NCBI GenBank assembly: GCA_000179315.1
Contig: ADZZ01000144.1
Location: 1 to 64,000 of the forward strand
DNA length: 64,000 nucleotides
Source: a delta proteobacterium NaphS2
GTDB taxonomy: Bacteria > Desulfobacterota > DSM-4660 > Desulfatiglandales > Desulfatiglandaceae
Direction: 5' to 3'
Shown: positions 48,652-58,400 of the stretch, one piece after another
Numbering within the stretch: the stretch's first letter is position 1
How the letters are laid out: the number at the start of each line of letters is the position of its first letter
Program-made: the position numbers and the translations under genes
Notes under the pieces: generated by a model
Databases searched by the model: none
Told to the model about the DNA's origin: nothing
Seen by the model: only the letters and a program-made list of their open reading frames with translations

Positions 48652-50388
48652 CTAGAGGGGTTTCAACTGACAGAAAGACCAGAGGTTGCCGATACCGCCC
48701 AGCATCTGAACCCAGCCGGCGAACTTCCCTTTTCGGGTCGCTTCAATGAGTTTCGGATTATAAAGCGGCATGTAGGGCACATCCCCCATGATGATTTTCT
48801 GCATTTCCCAGATCAGTTTCCGCCGTTGGTCCCGGTCCATGGTTTCCGCTGACTTGTTAGCGATTTTATCAAATGCCGGATTGTTGTAACCGCTCATGTT
48901 CCACCCTCTGGGCTTGTTGTTGGTTGAAATAAAGAAATTTCTCAAATAATCGGGATCCAGAGAAAGGCTGCCGTAGCCAAGGATGAATGCCTCGAACTCC
49001 CTGCGCACTTTTACCTGCTCGATGAGCGCGCCGAATGCCATGGGTTTGGAATAGGCGGGGATTCCCAGCATTCTGAGCCATTCCTGCATCATCATGCCGC
49101 ACATGGCGCGATGGGGGTCGTAATCGGCCGGCGGCGTCAAAATGGTGAATTGCTCCATGAGCTTTCCATCGGGCGTCATGATCCCTTCGCCGTTAACCAC
49201 ATTCCCCGCGTTGTCGATGGGCGGTATCTGCCATGTGTAGCCGGCATCCGAAAGCATTTTGTAAGCCTTTTTGATGCGCTCCTCCCGGGTGAGCCCCACG
49301 CCGTATTTTGGAACATCCGGGCAGTACCAGAAGGTATTACCGGGAGGAATAATGGAATACATTTTCACGCCGTACCCCTGAAGAATCCGTTTGATGATGA
49401 AATCTTCTCCCACCAGGGTTGCCGTAGTCCGCCGCAGGTTGACATCATTGAAGGGCGGCTTTCTGACATTAAAGCCCAAGTAATAGAGGGCACTCTTTTC
49501 ATTGGTGAAAATTTCCATTTCAGGGTTGGCTTTTAAGTCTTCCATATATCCCGGCTGAATCCCCCACCAGAACATATCGATGCTCCCTTTCTTAAGCGCC
49601 AGAATCGCGGCATCCGACGTGCCGTAAACCTTGAAAATAATGCCGTCAATGTAAGGCCCTAGAAGGTGGCCGCTGATGGTCTTGCCGGAGCCAAAGAAAA
49701 GATTGTTTTTTATGACGTAAATATAGGCCCCTGATCGCCAGTCTTTCAAGGCGAAAGGCCCGCTGCCGATGGGCATCTTCATCTTATGTCGCAAGAGTGA
49801 ACGAAGGGGTTTTTCATCCCCCCTCACCCTCGTGATCACGTCCTCCCATTGCTTTTTTTGAACAATGGGCGTGGTAAGGGTTCGGGTAACGAAGATGGCC
49901 TGAGGCTCGCTCAGATAGAATTTTACGGTTTGTTTATCAGGTGTTTCGATTTTCTTGATAAATTTCCATTTGGACAGGTATCGGGGTACTTTAAATTCCA
50001 GAATGGTGCGTCCGGTAAAAGCCACATCTTCAGAGGTCAGTTCCGTGCCGTCCGACCATCTGGCGGGTCGAAGCTTAACCGTGTAGCAAAGATTTTTTGC
50101 ATCATACTCAGGGGGGGCCGCCGCAAGCCAGGGCACCAGATCCAGTGTCTTGGGATCCCTTATATAAAGGGATTGATAAATCAATCCCAGGATCTTCAGC
50201 GACCAGCGATCCCCGGCTCTCCAGATGTTTAAGGTTTTGGGCTCCTGCAAAACGCCCATTTTGAGCATATCTGCGGCGGAAACGCGCGAAGCCGGCAAAA
50301 GAACGCTCGTCATCAGCACCAGAACACATAAAATCGATAGAATCCACGAAGCAGACAACCTGTTTGTTTTTCCATTCGTACGGCGCAT
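48652..50388 (-). CDS. Extracellular solute-binding protein, family 5
   Basis: Protein of 578 residues with a signal peptide (SWILSILCVLVLMTSVLLPA, cleavage near ASRVSA-AD). Family 5 motifs are present: LVPWLAAAPPEYD, RWSDGTELTSEDVAFTGRTI, GSGPFALKDWRSG and PYMPLYNPKLIEA. It would capture a peptide, nickel-chelate or opine-like ligand in the periplasm for the DppBCDF-type transporter. No lipobox Cys is seen, which suggests a soluble periplasmic protein. It is unusually embedded between ATP-grasp genes. The hairpins in front of it may raise or separate its expression. Confidence 0.9.
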   Translation of the reverse strand: MRRTNGKTNRLSASWILSILCVLVLMTSVLLPASRVSAADMLKMGVLQEPKTLNIWRAGDRWSLKILGLIYQSLYIRDPKTLDLVPWLAAAPPEYDAKNLCYTVKLRPARWSDGTELTSEDVAFTGRTILEFKVPRYLSKWKFIKKIETPDKQTVKFYLSEPQAIFVTRTLTTPIVQKKQWEDVITRVRGDEKPLRSLLRHKMKMPIGSGPFALKDWRSGAYIYVIKNNLFFGSGKTISGHLLGPYIDGIIFKVYGTSDAAILALKKGSIDMFWWGIQPGYMEDLKANPEMEIFTNEKSALYYLGFNVRKPPFNDVNLRRTTATLVGEDFIIKRILQGYGVKMYSIIPPGNTFWYCPDVPKYGVGLTREERIKKAYKMLSDAGYTWQIPPIDNAGNVVNGEGIMTPDGKLMEQFTILTPPADYDPHRAMCGMMMQEWLRMLGIPAYSKPMAFGALIEQVKVRREFEAFILGYGSLSLDPDYLRNFFISTNNKPRGWNMSGYNNPAFDKIANKSAETMDRDQRRKLIWEMQKIIMGDVPYMPLYNPKLIEATRKGKFAGWVQMLGGIGNLWSFCQLKPL

Positions 50389-50424
50389 TTGTCATCCTTT
50401 CTTTTGTTGGATCTTCGGGTTGGA

Positions 50425-50442
50425 GGCGAATGACCATTCGCC
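50425..50442 (-). other. Intercistronic hairpin before the binding-protein gene
   Basis: GGCGAATG and CATTCGCC form a perfect 8-base inverted repeat separated by two bases, about 37 nt before the binding-protein ATG. It may protect or punctuate the mRNA so the binding protein is made in larger amounts. Confidence 0.45.
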
Positions 50443-50464
50443 CGCAATGCTCATTCGGATTTAA

Positions 50465-50510
50465 GGGTCTCGGCAAAAAATACTTGCACAATTATTTTTT
50501 TCCGAGACCC
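50465..50510 (-). other. Long inverted repeat spanning the end of the GshB-like gene
   Basis: GGGTCTCGG (50465-50473) and CCGAGACCC (50502-50510) are a perfect 9-base inverted repeat. Inside it AAAAAATA pairs with TATTTTTT, so the stem can reach 17 pairs with a short loop. The right arm encodes the last codons of the GshB-like protein. It may act as an attenuator between the ligase genes and the transporter genes. Confidence 0.5.
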
Positions 50511-51520
50511 CAATCGGGCCGGTTATTACCCGGCCGTTTCATTTCCGAAACCTTCTGTTCGATGAAATCGACCACCATTGCTTCGATCTTTATCCCATCC
50601 AAACGGTTGATTCGTGGGATACCACCGGGACTCAGGCAGTTAATTTCTACCATCTTGTTACCGATAACGTCAACCCCTACGAAAAAGAGCCCTTCGTTTC
50701 TCAAACTGCCTTTGATCGCCTCACAAATGGCGCGATCGTCATCCGTAATTTCGTGTTTGTAGGCCCGTGCACCCGCATGGATGTTGGTCCTGAAATCCCC
50801 ATTGCTCGGTTTTCGCCGCATGGCACCGACAATCTCCCCATTGAGGAGGAGAATCCGCACATCTCCTTTTGTTTGGACTTCCTCCAAATACTCCTGGACC
50901 ATGATGGGCTCCCGCTCGGGGTATTCGCGATAGGCCCTTACATAATAATTGATCAGGGAATACAAATTCTCCTGGTCCTTCAGGCTGACTTTGATCACCC
51001 CTTCCCCACCATAGCGCTGAAGGGGTTTTACCACCATGGCGCCGCCGAAGTTTTTGATAATCTTCCTTAACCGTGCCGGATCACGGGATACATGGGTCTC
51101 CGGGATGATTTCCGGAAAATTGAGGATATAGAGTTTGCTGTTTGCGACAACCTGCCCCATGGTGTTGTTGATCATAAACACTTTGTCGCTGACCGACGAC
51201 AGGAACTCCATGGTTTGATAAATGAGCGGCGGATTTTTTCTCAAGAAGAGTGCATCCAGATCCGCGATGGTTTCAAATATGAGTTCGTCTTTCTTGAGGC
51301 ATCGAATCAGTGCGCGCCAGTATTTCTTCATGGAAAGATTGGGTGATACGGAGATGTTTCGCATCCTGGCCACAACCTGATTCTCCCGTATATAAATATC
51401 ATGGGGTTCCAGGAAGTAGACCGTATGCCCCCGTTGGTTGCATTCATACATGAGATGGCTGGTCGTTTCATTTTCAGGGCGAATCGAAGCAAGTGGATCC
51501 ATCAAAAAAGCGATATGCAT
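50492..51520 (-). CDS. GshB-like ATP-grasp ligase
   Basis: Protein of 342 residues. It opens MHIAFLMDPLASIRPENETT and continues GHTVYFLEP, as in the N-terminal domain of glutathione synthetase. The ATP-grasp part has GAMVVKPLQRYGGEGVIKV, IMVQEYLEEVQTKGDVRILL, GEIVGAMRRKPSNGDFRTNI and the metal end VGVDVIGNKMVEINCLSPGG. True GshB adds glycine to gamma-glutamylcysteine. No gshA gene is seen here, so the substrate is open; another gamma-glutamyl or peptide-like compound fits the context. It follows the RimK-like gene by 10 nt. Confidence 0.82.
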   Translation of the reverse strand: MHIAFLMDPLASIRPENETTSHLMYECNQRGHTVYFLEPHDIYIRENQVVARMRNISVSPNLSMKKYWRALIRCLKKDELIFETIADLDALFLRKNPPLIYQTMEFLSSVSDKVFMINNTMGQVVANSKLYILNFPEIIPETHVSRDPARLRKIIKNFGGAMVVKPLQRYGGEGVIKVSLKDQENLYSLINYYVRAYREYPEREPIMVQEYLEEVQTKGDVRILLLNGEIVGAMRRKPSNGDFRTNIHAGARAYKHEITDDDRAICEAIKGSLRNEGLFFVGVDVIGNKMVEINCLSPGGIPRINRLDGIKIEAMVVDFIEQKVSEMKRPGNNRPDWGLGKK

Positions 51521-51530
51521 AAAATGCTCC

Positions 51531-52403
51531 TTATTTTGATGTGGTCGCGTAATGAATGATCTTTTTGGCGATATTCAATCCGGTAGCGGCTTCAAGCCCT
51601 CTGAAACCCGGTGAATAATTCACCTCAATCACTTTGGGGGAACCGTTCTTTTGAAGGATGATGTCGCAGCCCGAAATTTCAAGGCCGAGGGCGCGGGACG
51701 ACCGCACCGCCAGTTGTGCAAGACGCGGCTCCAGGGTGACCTTTCGTCCTCTCCCCGTAATATGAATATTGGTCCTGAAATCCGCCGGATCCGGCTTCAA
51801 GGCCATGGCGCCTACGACTTTCTCTCCCAGTATAAAGGCGCGAATATCGGTGCGTCCTTCCGGGGGAATGTACTCCTGAACCAGAACCCCTCGTGCGTTA
51901 TCCATGAGATTGTTCATGATGAAAGAAGCGGCGATCCCGTTTTCAACCAGCGTGACGCCGCTGCCCTGCCGGCTGCTGGGCATTTTGGCCACAACCGGAT
52001 ATCCGCCCAGCTGCGCCACGGACCTTTCAAATTCATCCGGGGTCACGGCCAGAAACGTATTCGGGACCATGACACCCTGCCCTGCCAGGCGTTGAAGGCC
52101 CATAAACTTGTTTCGTGCCATCAGGATCGATTCAAAACCGTTGATCACCCGCGTCCCCGAAAGTTCAAATTGCCTTACCACGGCCAGAGCATAGTCGTTG
52201 ATGGTCGCCCCCACCCGCGGCAAAAGAAGTTCCGGCACATTCCCCTCGGGCAATTTGACGATTTGGCGGCCTTCTTGAATACAGGAAAGACAATCCCGCG
52301 TGTGAATCAGTGAAACCCTGTGTCCCGCATCAAGTGCTGCCGCCATGAGCCTGCTGTTGGGATGGTAGGTTTCATCTCTGACGCTGAGGAGGCCGATATG
52401 CAT
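51531..52403 (-). CDS. RimK-like ATP-grasp ligase
   Basis: Protein of 290 residues. The start MHIGLLSVRDETYHPNSRLM, LLPRVGATINDYALAVVRQF and NKFMGLQRLAGQGVMVPNT are typical of the RimK branch. The ATP-grasp end shows VVAKMPSSRQGSGVTLVEN, VLVQEYIPPEGRTDIRAFI, DFRTNIHITGRGRKV and KVIEVNYSPGFRGLEAATG. RimK members add glutamate to proteins, cofactors (F420, methanopterin) or lysine-pathway carriers. Its ATG overlaps the stop of the radical SAM gene by one base (TAATG), so the two are translated together. Confidence 0.85.
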   Translation of the reverse strand: MHIGLLSVRDETYHPNSRLMAAALDAGHRVSLIHTRDCLSCIQEGRQIVKLPEGNVPELLLPRVGATINDYALAVVRQFELSGTRVINGFESILMARNKFMGLQRLAGQGVMVPNTFLAVTPDEFERSVAQLGGYPVVAKMPSSRQGSGVTLVENGIAASFIMNNLMDNARGVLVQEYIPPEGRTDIRAFILGEKVVGAMALKPDPADFRTNIHITGRGRKVTLEPRLAQLAVRSSRALGLEISGCDIILQKNGSPKVIEVNYSPGFRGLEAATGLNIAKKIIHYATTSK

Positions 52404-54088
52404 TACTTGAGCAGTCCTTCAATGCCGTCCAATACGGGTGCTGTTTCGGCTGCGGACGGGCCGGCATCGGGATGTTTTCTCAGGGTCAGCTGCAACTGCC
52501 GTTTCAGCCTAAAAAGTTCCCTGATATGCTTTCTTGCGTACCCTTCGCCCCGAAGCATTTTATAGATTTCCTCCACATAGGATTGCCCATCGGTAAAGCT
52601 GTCGGGGATCAGTTCAATCATTTGCTTCAAAAGGCCGGATGCTTCCACCGAGTCCATTGTCTCATGGACCCATGCCGAGCCGAGACCCCTCAATTTCCGT
52701 TCCTCGCGCTCCTGATGCACCAGGGTATTTGCCGTGTAATAAAATAGATACGGCTGGTAGTACGGAAGTCCGCTTTCGTTTATGAAATCAATGGTTTCAA
52801 AAAACGTACCACGGGTTTCTCCCGGATAGCCGATAATGAAACTGCCGCGGCTGACAATGCCATGATCATTGAGCATGCGGACGGCCTCAAAGGATTGTTT
52901 CGAGCTGAGCCTTTTGTCCATGTTGTCCAAAATTTTCTGGCTTCCCGATTCCAGTCCCAAGTCCAGGAACTCACATCCGGACTGTCTCATCAACTTCACA
53001 AGTTCGGGCGTTAAAGCGCTGGCCCGGGCAAAAGAAGACCATTTAAATGAAAATTTTTCCCGGATCATCATCTCCAGAACCGCTTTGATGCGGTCATTTC
53101 TGGCGGTGAAGTTATCATCCGTAAACCGCACATGTCTTACGAATCCCAGTTCATTGACGGCCTTCAACTCCTCCCTCAGCACATCCAGAGAACGGTAATG
53201 CACCCGGGGAAACAACCAGTGGTACGTGCAGAAACGACATCTGTAATAGCAGCCCCTGCTGCTGTTGACGGGCAAGGTGTGTCGGAGGTATTCCTTGGGG
53301 ATCCCGGCCCAGTCAATAGCCGTCTGATCCATGTGGATCTCTTCTTCACGTCGGGGGGTGAACGTCACACGTCCCTGCTCATCAAAATATGCCAGGTTGG
53401 GAACACGGCTCAGGTCTTTACCCCCTTCCAGAGTGCGCAGCAGTTTCACAAGGGTCTGCTCACCCTTCGCCTCCACCACAAACGCGCCCACTTTTCCGCT
53501 AAAGGTGGAGAGAAAATCAAGGGTCCCTTTTGTCAGCCTCTCCCCTGCGTGCATGGTCTTTTTGACCAGCATGCCGCCCGCGATGACCGCCGTATCCGGG
53601 GCTGCTCTCTTAATTCTCACAGCCATTTCCCGGATGTCGTTCATCAGAATAAAATTTGAAGAAATGCACACCGCCAGCGGCGATTCCTTGAGCAGCCCGT
53701 CCAGATCGCCGGTGGCATAGTTCTGAATGATAACAGGGTCGAATCCGTTGGCCGTGAGGTATTGGTACATGTAGATACCGTTTAAGGTCACCGTATTGGC
53801 CAGGGAATAATGCCGGTTCACATTTTGGGGACTAAGCGCCACATGACGGCAGCCGGCATTCACAAAATTCATGAGATCCGGCAAATCCATGTACCGCCCT
53901 TCCATGAAAAGAAGGGCGGCGCGGGTGTTTTCATGGACCTGCGCCTGCATTGCCGCAAGATCCAGGTCCCTGAAGCGGTGGGACTGCCGTTTTGCCCTCT
54001 CCAGAGCGCCAGCCATACGTTGCTGCAAATGGGTATCATTGTTCAGCGGCTGGTTTTGAGCGATGAAAATGACTTTTGAACGGCCCAA
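52403..54088 (-). CDS. Radical SAM protein with cobalamin-binding-like N-terminal domain
   Basis: Protein of 561 residues, probably with a TTG start; GGAGGT lies about 11 nt upstream. The cluster motif CYYRCRFC (about residues 279-286) is the CxxxCxxC of radical SAM enzymes, after SSRG and followed by VRHVRFTDDNFTAR and LGLESGSQKILDNMDKRL, as in the B12-dependent Elp3/MiaB/NifB superfamily. The N-terminal 190 residues resemble a cobalamin-binding domain (LAVCISSNFILMNDIREMAV; TAVIAGGMLV) but no DxHxxG is seen, so cobalamin may be held base-off without His or be absent. It is first in the ten-gene unit. Methylation or C-C bond formation on a ligase product is one possibility. Confidence 0.83.
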   Translation of the reverse strand: MGRSKVIFIAQNQPLNNDTHLQQRMAGALERAKRQSHRFRDLDLAAMQAQVHENTRAALLFMEGRYMDLPDLMNFVNAGCRHVALSPQNVNRHYSLANTVTLNGIYMYQYLTANGFDPVIIQNYATGDLDGLLKESPLAVCISSNFILMNDIREMAVRIKRAAPDTAVIAGGMLVKKTMHAGERLTKGTLDFLSTFSGKVGAFVVEAKGEQTLVKLLRTLEGGKDLSRVPNLAYFDEQGRVTFTPRREEEIHMDQTAIDWAGIPKEYLRHTLPVNSSRGCYYRCRFCTYHWLFPRVHYRSLDVLREELKAVNELGFVRHVRFTDDNFTARNDRIKAVLEMMIREKFSFKWSSFARASALTPELVKLMRQSGCEFLDLGLESGSQKILDNMDKRLSSKQSFEAVRMLNDHGIVSRGSFIIGYPGETRGTFFETIDFINESGLPYYQPYLFYYTANTLVHQEREERKLRGLGSAWVHETMDSVEASGLLKQMIELIPDSFTDGQSYVEEIYKMLRGEGYARKHIRELFRLKRQLQLTLRKHPDAGPSAAETAPVLDGIEGLLK

Positions 54089-54232
54089 CGGTTGAATTCA
54101 CCTCCAAAAAGCATAAGTGATAATCATAGTCGCTTCGATCCGTCATGGCAACCTGGAATTTTGTGCTTTTCCATTGACAAAAAATAATATATACGATGGC
54201 AGGTTATCGTCATTTTGGCGAGGTTATTACTC

Positions 54233-54373
54233 ATGGAAATCCTCTTTGCGGCCCCTGAAAACGCATGGGGCGGATTCTTAGGCATGTTGCGTGACAAAAT
54301 GCCGGAGCATCATTTCAAGGCGACCGGAAAATTTGGCGTTGAACAGGGCAGAGAGCCCTTGAATGCACAATAG
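54233..54373 (+). pseudogene. 2-hydroxyacid dehydrogenase-like N-terminal remnant
   Basis: A frame of 46 codons (MEILFAAPENAWGGFLGML to a TAG at 54371-54373) has GAGG before its ATG. It resembles the first 35 residues of a D-isomer-specific 2-hydroxyacid dehydrogenase family and then loses similarity. It may be a truncated gene or a small leader-like ORF. Its stop is 8 nt before the TrpF-like start. Confidence 0.35.
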
Positions 54374-54381
54374 AGGATATG

Positions 54382-55281
54382 ATGATCGTTCAGATATATG
54401 AAATCCAGACCCCAAAGGAAGCTGAAAAATGCATTGAACTGGGAGTGGATCATCTGGGAAGCGTTGTCTTGGATTCAGATGGGTGGCGCCGGCCGGTCCT
54501 GCGGGAGACGGTGCGTTTAACGGAAGGGACCCGGCACAAGAGCAGCATGATCCCCCTTTTCAGGGATCCGGACACCGTCTGCCGGCTGCTCGATTATTAC
54601 CGGCCCGATTACATCCATTTCTGCGATGCCCTGACCGATCCGGAAGGAAAAATAGAGGATCTGGAAAAACATGTGGACTTTCAAATTTTCCTGAAGGAAA
54701 AGTTTCCGGAAATCGGTATGATCAGGACCATTCCCATTCCCCGAACGGATGAAATGCCGGATTTTCCTTTCCAAAAGATTGCAAACGGCTTTGAAGCCAT
54801 CAGCGAATTTTTTCTCACCGACACCTGGGTAAGGGACGCGCCCGTGGAAGGTTTTGTGGGCATTACGGGAAAGACGGTGGATGAAAAAATGGCCCGTGCG
54901 CTTGTCCGGAAAAGCACCGTTCCGGTGATTCTGGCAGGCGGCCTCTCCCCCCAAAACGTGCGGGATGCTTTAATGTCGGTTAAAGCAGCCGGTGCCGACA
55001 GTTGCACGCAGACCAATCGGCTTGACCCCCAAGGGTCGCCCATTCGATTTGAGAAGGACTTTGTTAAGGTCGCTGATTTCGTGAAAGCCGTGCGGGAGGC
55101 GGAAGCCATGCTGCTGGAGGAAAAAACCGCACGGCTGGCGTTATTGAAAGCCCAATTGCTGGACCGCGAAAAAGCCCTTCCGGCCCACTCCGTGCGGCCC
55201 CACCAACTGCAGGTCATCGAAGAGCTGGAAGATCAGATAAGCGTTCTTGAAAAAGAGATTGCAGGTTACAGGATCGCGTGA
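54382..55281 (+). CDS. TrpF-like TIM-barrel protein lacking the catalytic Cys
   Basis: Protein of 299 residues, starting at the second ATG (54382), which is better spaced from GAGGA than the one at 54379. It follows the phosphoribosylanthranilate isomerase fold: VQIYEIQTPKEAEKCIELGV at the start, FFLTDTW with the usual Asp, GITGKTVDE, and VPVILAGGLSPQNVRDALM near the end. Where TrpF has VKICGIT this protein has VQIYEIQ, so the catalytic Cys is Tyr, and ordinary TrpF activity is unlikely. A 60-residue charged C-terminal tail (about residues 235-295) looks coiled-coil. It is divergent from the radical SAM gene and no trp gene is near. Confidence 0.6.
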   Translation: MIVQIYEIQTPKEAEKCIELGVDHLGSVVLDSDGWRRPVLRETVRLTEGTRHKSSMIPLFRDPDTVCRLLDYYRPDYIHFCDALTDPEGKIEDLEKHVDFQIFLKEKFPEIGMIRTIPIPRTDEMPDFPFQKIANGFEAISEFFLTDTWVRDAPVEGFVGITGKTVDEKMARALVRKSTVPVILAGGLSPQNVRDALMSVKAAGADSCTQTNRLDPQGSPIRFEKDFVKVADFVKAVREAEAMLLEEKTARLALLKAQLLDREKALPAHSVRPHQLQVIEELEDQISVLEKEIAGYRIA

Positions 55282-55412
55282 GCGGTTGAGAAATGGTTAA
55301 GCTGTTAAACGAAAAGGGTTTTCTATGAAAATCCCCTCAATGGTTTGCCCGTGGTTTAGTAACATATTGATCAGGCCAATATGGCGTTTGGTGAATTCCA
55401 AGAGGAGGTAAA

Positions 55413-58400
55413 ATGCTCAAAAAAGCCGTCATCGTTTTGTTGATCGGCCTGTCCGTTTTTGCGGTCATGCATTTTATCTCTTCTAAAACGCGGCTTTTTC
55501 TGGGCATCGAACGAAATTTGTTAAACGGCCTCTTTTTCTTGCGGGAACCCGAGGTCCATGAAACCAATCCCCTGGTCTCTCAGGAGGTGATACTTCTGGG
55601 GTTTGATGAGGATGCCATCGCATCCATTGGAAAATGGCCCTGGAAGCGTGACGTTCATGCCCGGATGCTGAATAACCTCGAAAAATTCTCACCCAGAACC
55701 GTCATGTTTGACGTGGTTTTTGTCAAAAATGAAACCATTCCTCCGTTTTTATCAAAGAAACTGACACCGGAACCAAAGTTGCTGTTGAAGGTGGAAAAAG
55801 CTTTCAACGAAATGGACCAGGCATTTGCTGAAGCGCTCAAGGAATACAACAATGTGTTTCTGGACGTGCAATTGGTGGAAAACCCCAGACCGGACCTTCC
55901 CAAGGCCTATTTGAACCGCATCTTTTTTAATGAGCAAATTCTGAAGGACTATTCGCTCCCTTTAAAAAACAACCAAAGCCTCCTGGTATTTCATTCCCTG
56001 GAACCGGTTTTGAGTGAGTTCATCTCAAGTGCCCACCCGGCCATCGTCAACGTCCTCGCAGATGATGATGACGTAACCCGCATGTTCCCACTTTACTACA
56101 CTTATAAGATGAGTGACGGAACCGTCCGTAACCTGTTCACGGCCACCCTTTTGCTGGTGAAACAATATTATCGCGTCCACAACGAAGATATTTCCATTAC
56201 GCCCGACAGAATTGTTTTATCCAATGCAAAAATACCGATTCTGGACCCGCTGACACACCAGCTCCATGTGTTCGAAAAAGACTTCAATTGGGTGAAACAC
56301 AAAATTTTGAACCCTGTTGCACCCGAAGGCTATCCCTACAATCAGAACCTGTTCCGATTGCTGTTGAATCGGCTGAAAATGAAAATTGCCTTTGACAAAA
56401 AACCCGCTCCCTTTCCCATCCATGTCCTCAAAGGAACCGGCGGTTTTGAAATTCTGGAAGGCTGGGAGGTTTTTGATGCGGCACGGGAGGGAAAAGCTGA
56501 AACGGTTCAGTTTGTCGTTTACGAAAAAGGCACCATCGAAATCAACACACCGGTACCGGGCTTCAGCTATATCAACTATGCCGGCACCGAAAAACGGTAT
56601 ATCATGGACGAAAAAACCGGCGTTCCCAAAATCTACACAACGGTGCCCACAAAGAGTTACGGCAACGTCCACGCCATGGCGTCCTTGCCTGAAATCCCGC
56701 TGCTGAATGCTTCGGGTCGGATCGAAGCGGATTACGAAACAAGGCCCCTTGAAAAATGGTATATGGCCTTTTGCGAAAAGCGGTCTTACACCGCTTATCA
56801 TCAGGCTGCCGGAGATCTTGGAGATGACGTCCAGGATGACGTCCGGCTGAAGGATTATTTAAACCGCAACTCCGAAATAGGGAAGTATTTCTTTTATTCC
56901 TATTACTTCTCGAACGCCGATGCGCCAGCCGGTATGCTGCGAGCCTTGATTGAGCAGTATCCCGGCTTCGGTACTGAAATTGGTCAGGACCCCGCCGATT
57001 TTCTCACTGACGAACGGGTGGTCCAGGACCTGATGGCCACATACATGGATCAGTTTCAGTTGTATTACCATAAATTTGTTTTTGCAGGCGCCACAGCACG
57101 GATTCTGGGAGATATTCAGCAGACACCCTACGGGGCCATGAACGGCATCAACACACTGATCAACGCGTTTAATACGATTATTACACAAAATCAGCTCACC
57201 TTTTCCGCACACGTTCCCAATCTTGACCTGCTTCTGCTGCTGGGGCTTTGCCTTTTCTGCTCTTTTGCCTACGGTTTTACCAGCATCCGCTTCAGCAGTG
57301 TCATTTTCATCCTTCTCGTTCTGGGAACCCTGACTATAAGTTTCGCGCTATTCAGCATCAAAAATCTGGTGTTGACCACAACGCCGCTGGTGTTTTCAAA
57401 CGTTCTGATTTTCGGGGGCATCATTGTGCTCAAGGTTTTGACGGAGCAAAAAGACAAGAAATTTTTGAAAACCACTTTTTCCAGTTACCTCGCCCCTGAA
57501 ATTATCGATGAAATGTACCGGAACAAGACCATGCCGACCCTGGGTGGAGAGGCCAGGCCCATCACTGCCTATTTCACTGATATTCAGGGCTTTTCCACCT
57601 TTTCCGAAAAGTTGACGGCCGACCAGTTGGTGGAGCTGATCAATGAATACCTGTCGGCCATGACAGATATTCTCATAGGAAACATGGGAACCCTGGACAA
57701 ATACGAAGGGGATGCCATCATCGCTTTTTTCGGCGCCCCCATGGACGTTCCGGACCATGCCCTAAGGGCATGCCGTGTGGCCGTCTCCATGCAGGGGAAA
57801 CTGGCGGAACTTCGCCGGAAGTGGGCAAAGGAAAAACAGGATTCCCATGAACCGAACCGCAATACCAAAGGCCTTGCAGCCCATGAGTGGAAGACGGGCG
57901 ATAAGTGGCCTTTAATCGTTCATTCCATGAAAATGCGTATTGGGATCAATACGGGCGAAATCGTGGTCGGTAATATGGGAAGCGCCATGCGAATGAACTA
58001 CACCATGATGGGAGATCCTGTGAACCTGGCCGCAAGACTGGAGGAAGCGGGAAAACAGTACGGTGTCTTCATCCTGGTGAGTGAAGATACCTTGAAATGT
58101 GAAATTGCCGACGACCGCGGCACTCTGAAACAAGTGTTTGACATGGTGGAAGTGCGTTTCATTGACACCATTGCCGTGGTGGGAAAATCGGAACCGGTCC
58201 GCGTCTATGAACTTTGCGCCATGAAAGGCGGCCTGACGGCAAATGAAAAGGAATTAATCGCTGTGTTTGACCGGGCCATGGGCCATTACCTCAAGATGAA
58301 CTGGAACGGGGCCATTAGAGACTTTGAAAAAGCATCGAATATGGAACGAATACCTGACGGAAAGACCACACCATCAACCACACCATCAAGGGTTTATATG

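Noticed and set aside
42442-54088. Graspetide (ATP-grasp-modified ribosomal peptide) cluster
   Set aside because: No small precursor gene fits in the short gaps, the ligases resemble the RimK/GshB and carboxylase branches, and a family-5 importer is not typical of graspetides.
54174-54208. TTGACA box before the 54233 frame as a sigma-70 promoter
   Set aside because: No acceptable -10 box lies 16-18 bases downstream, so I did not list it as a feature.
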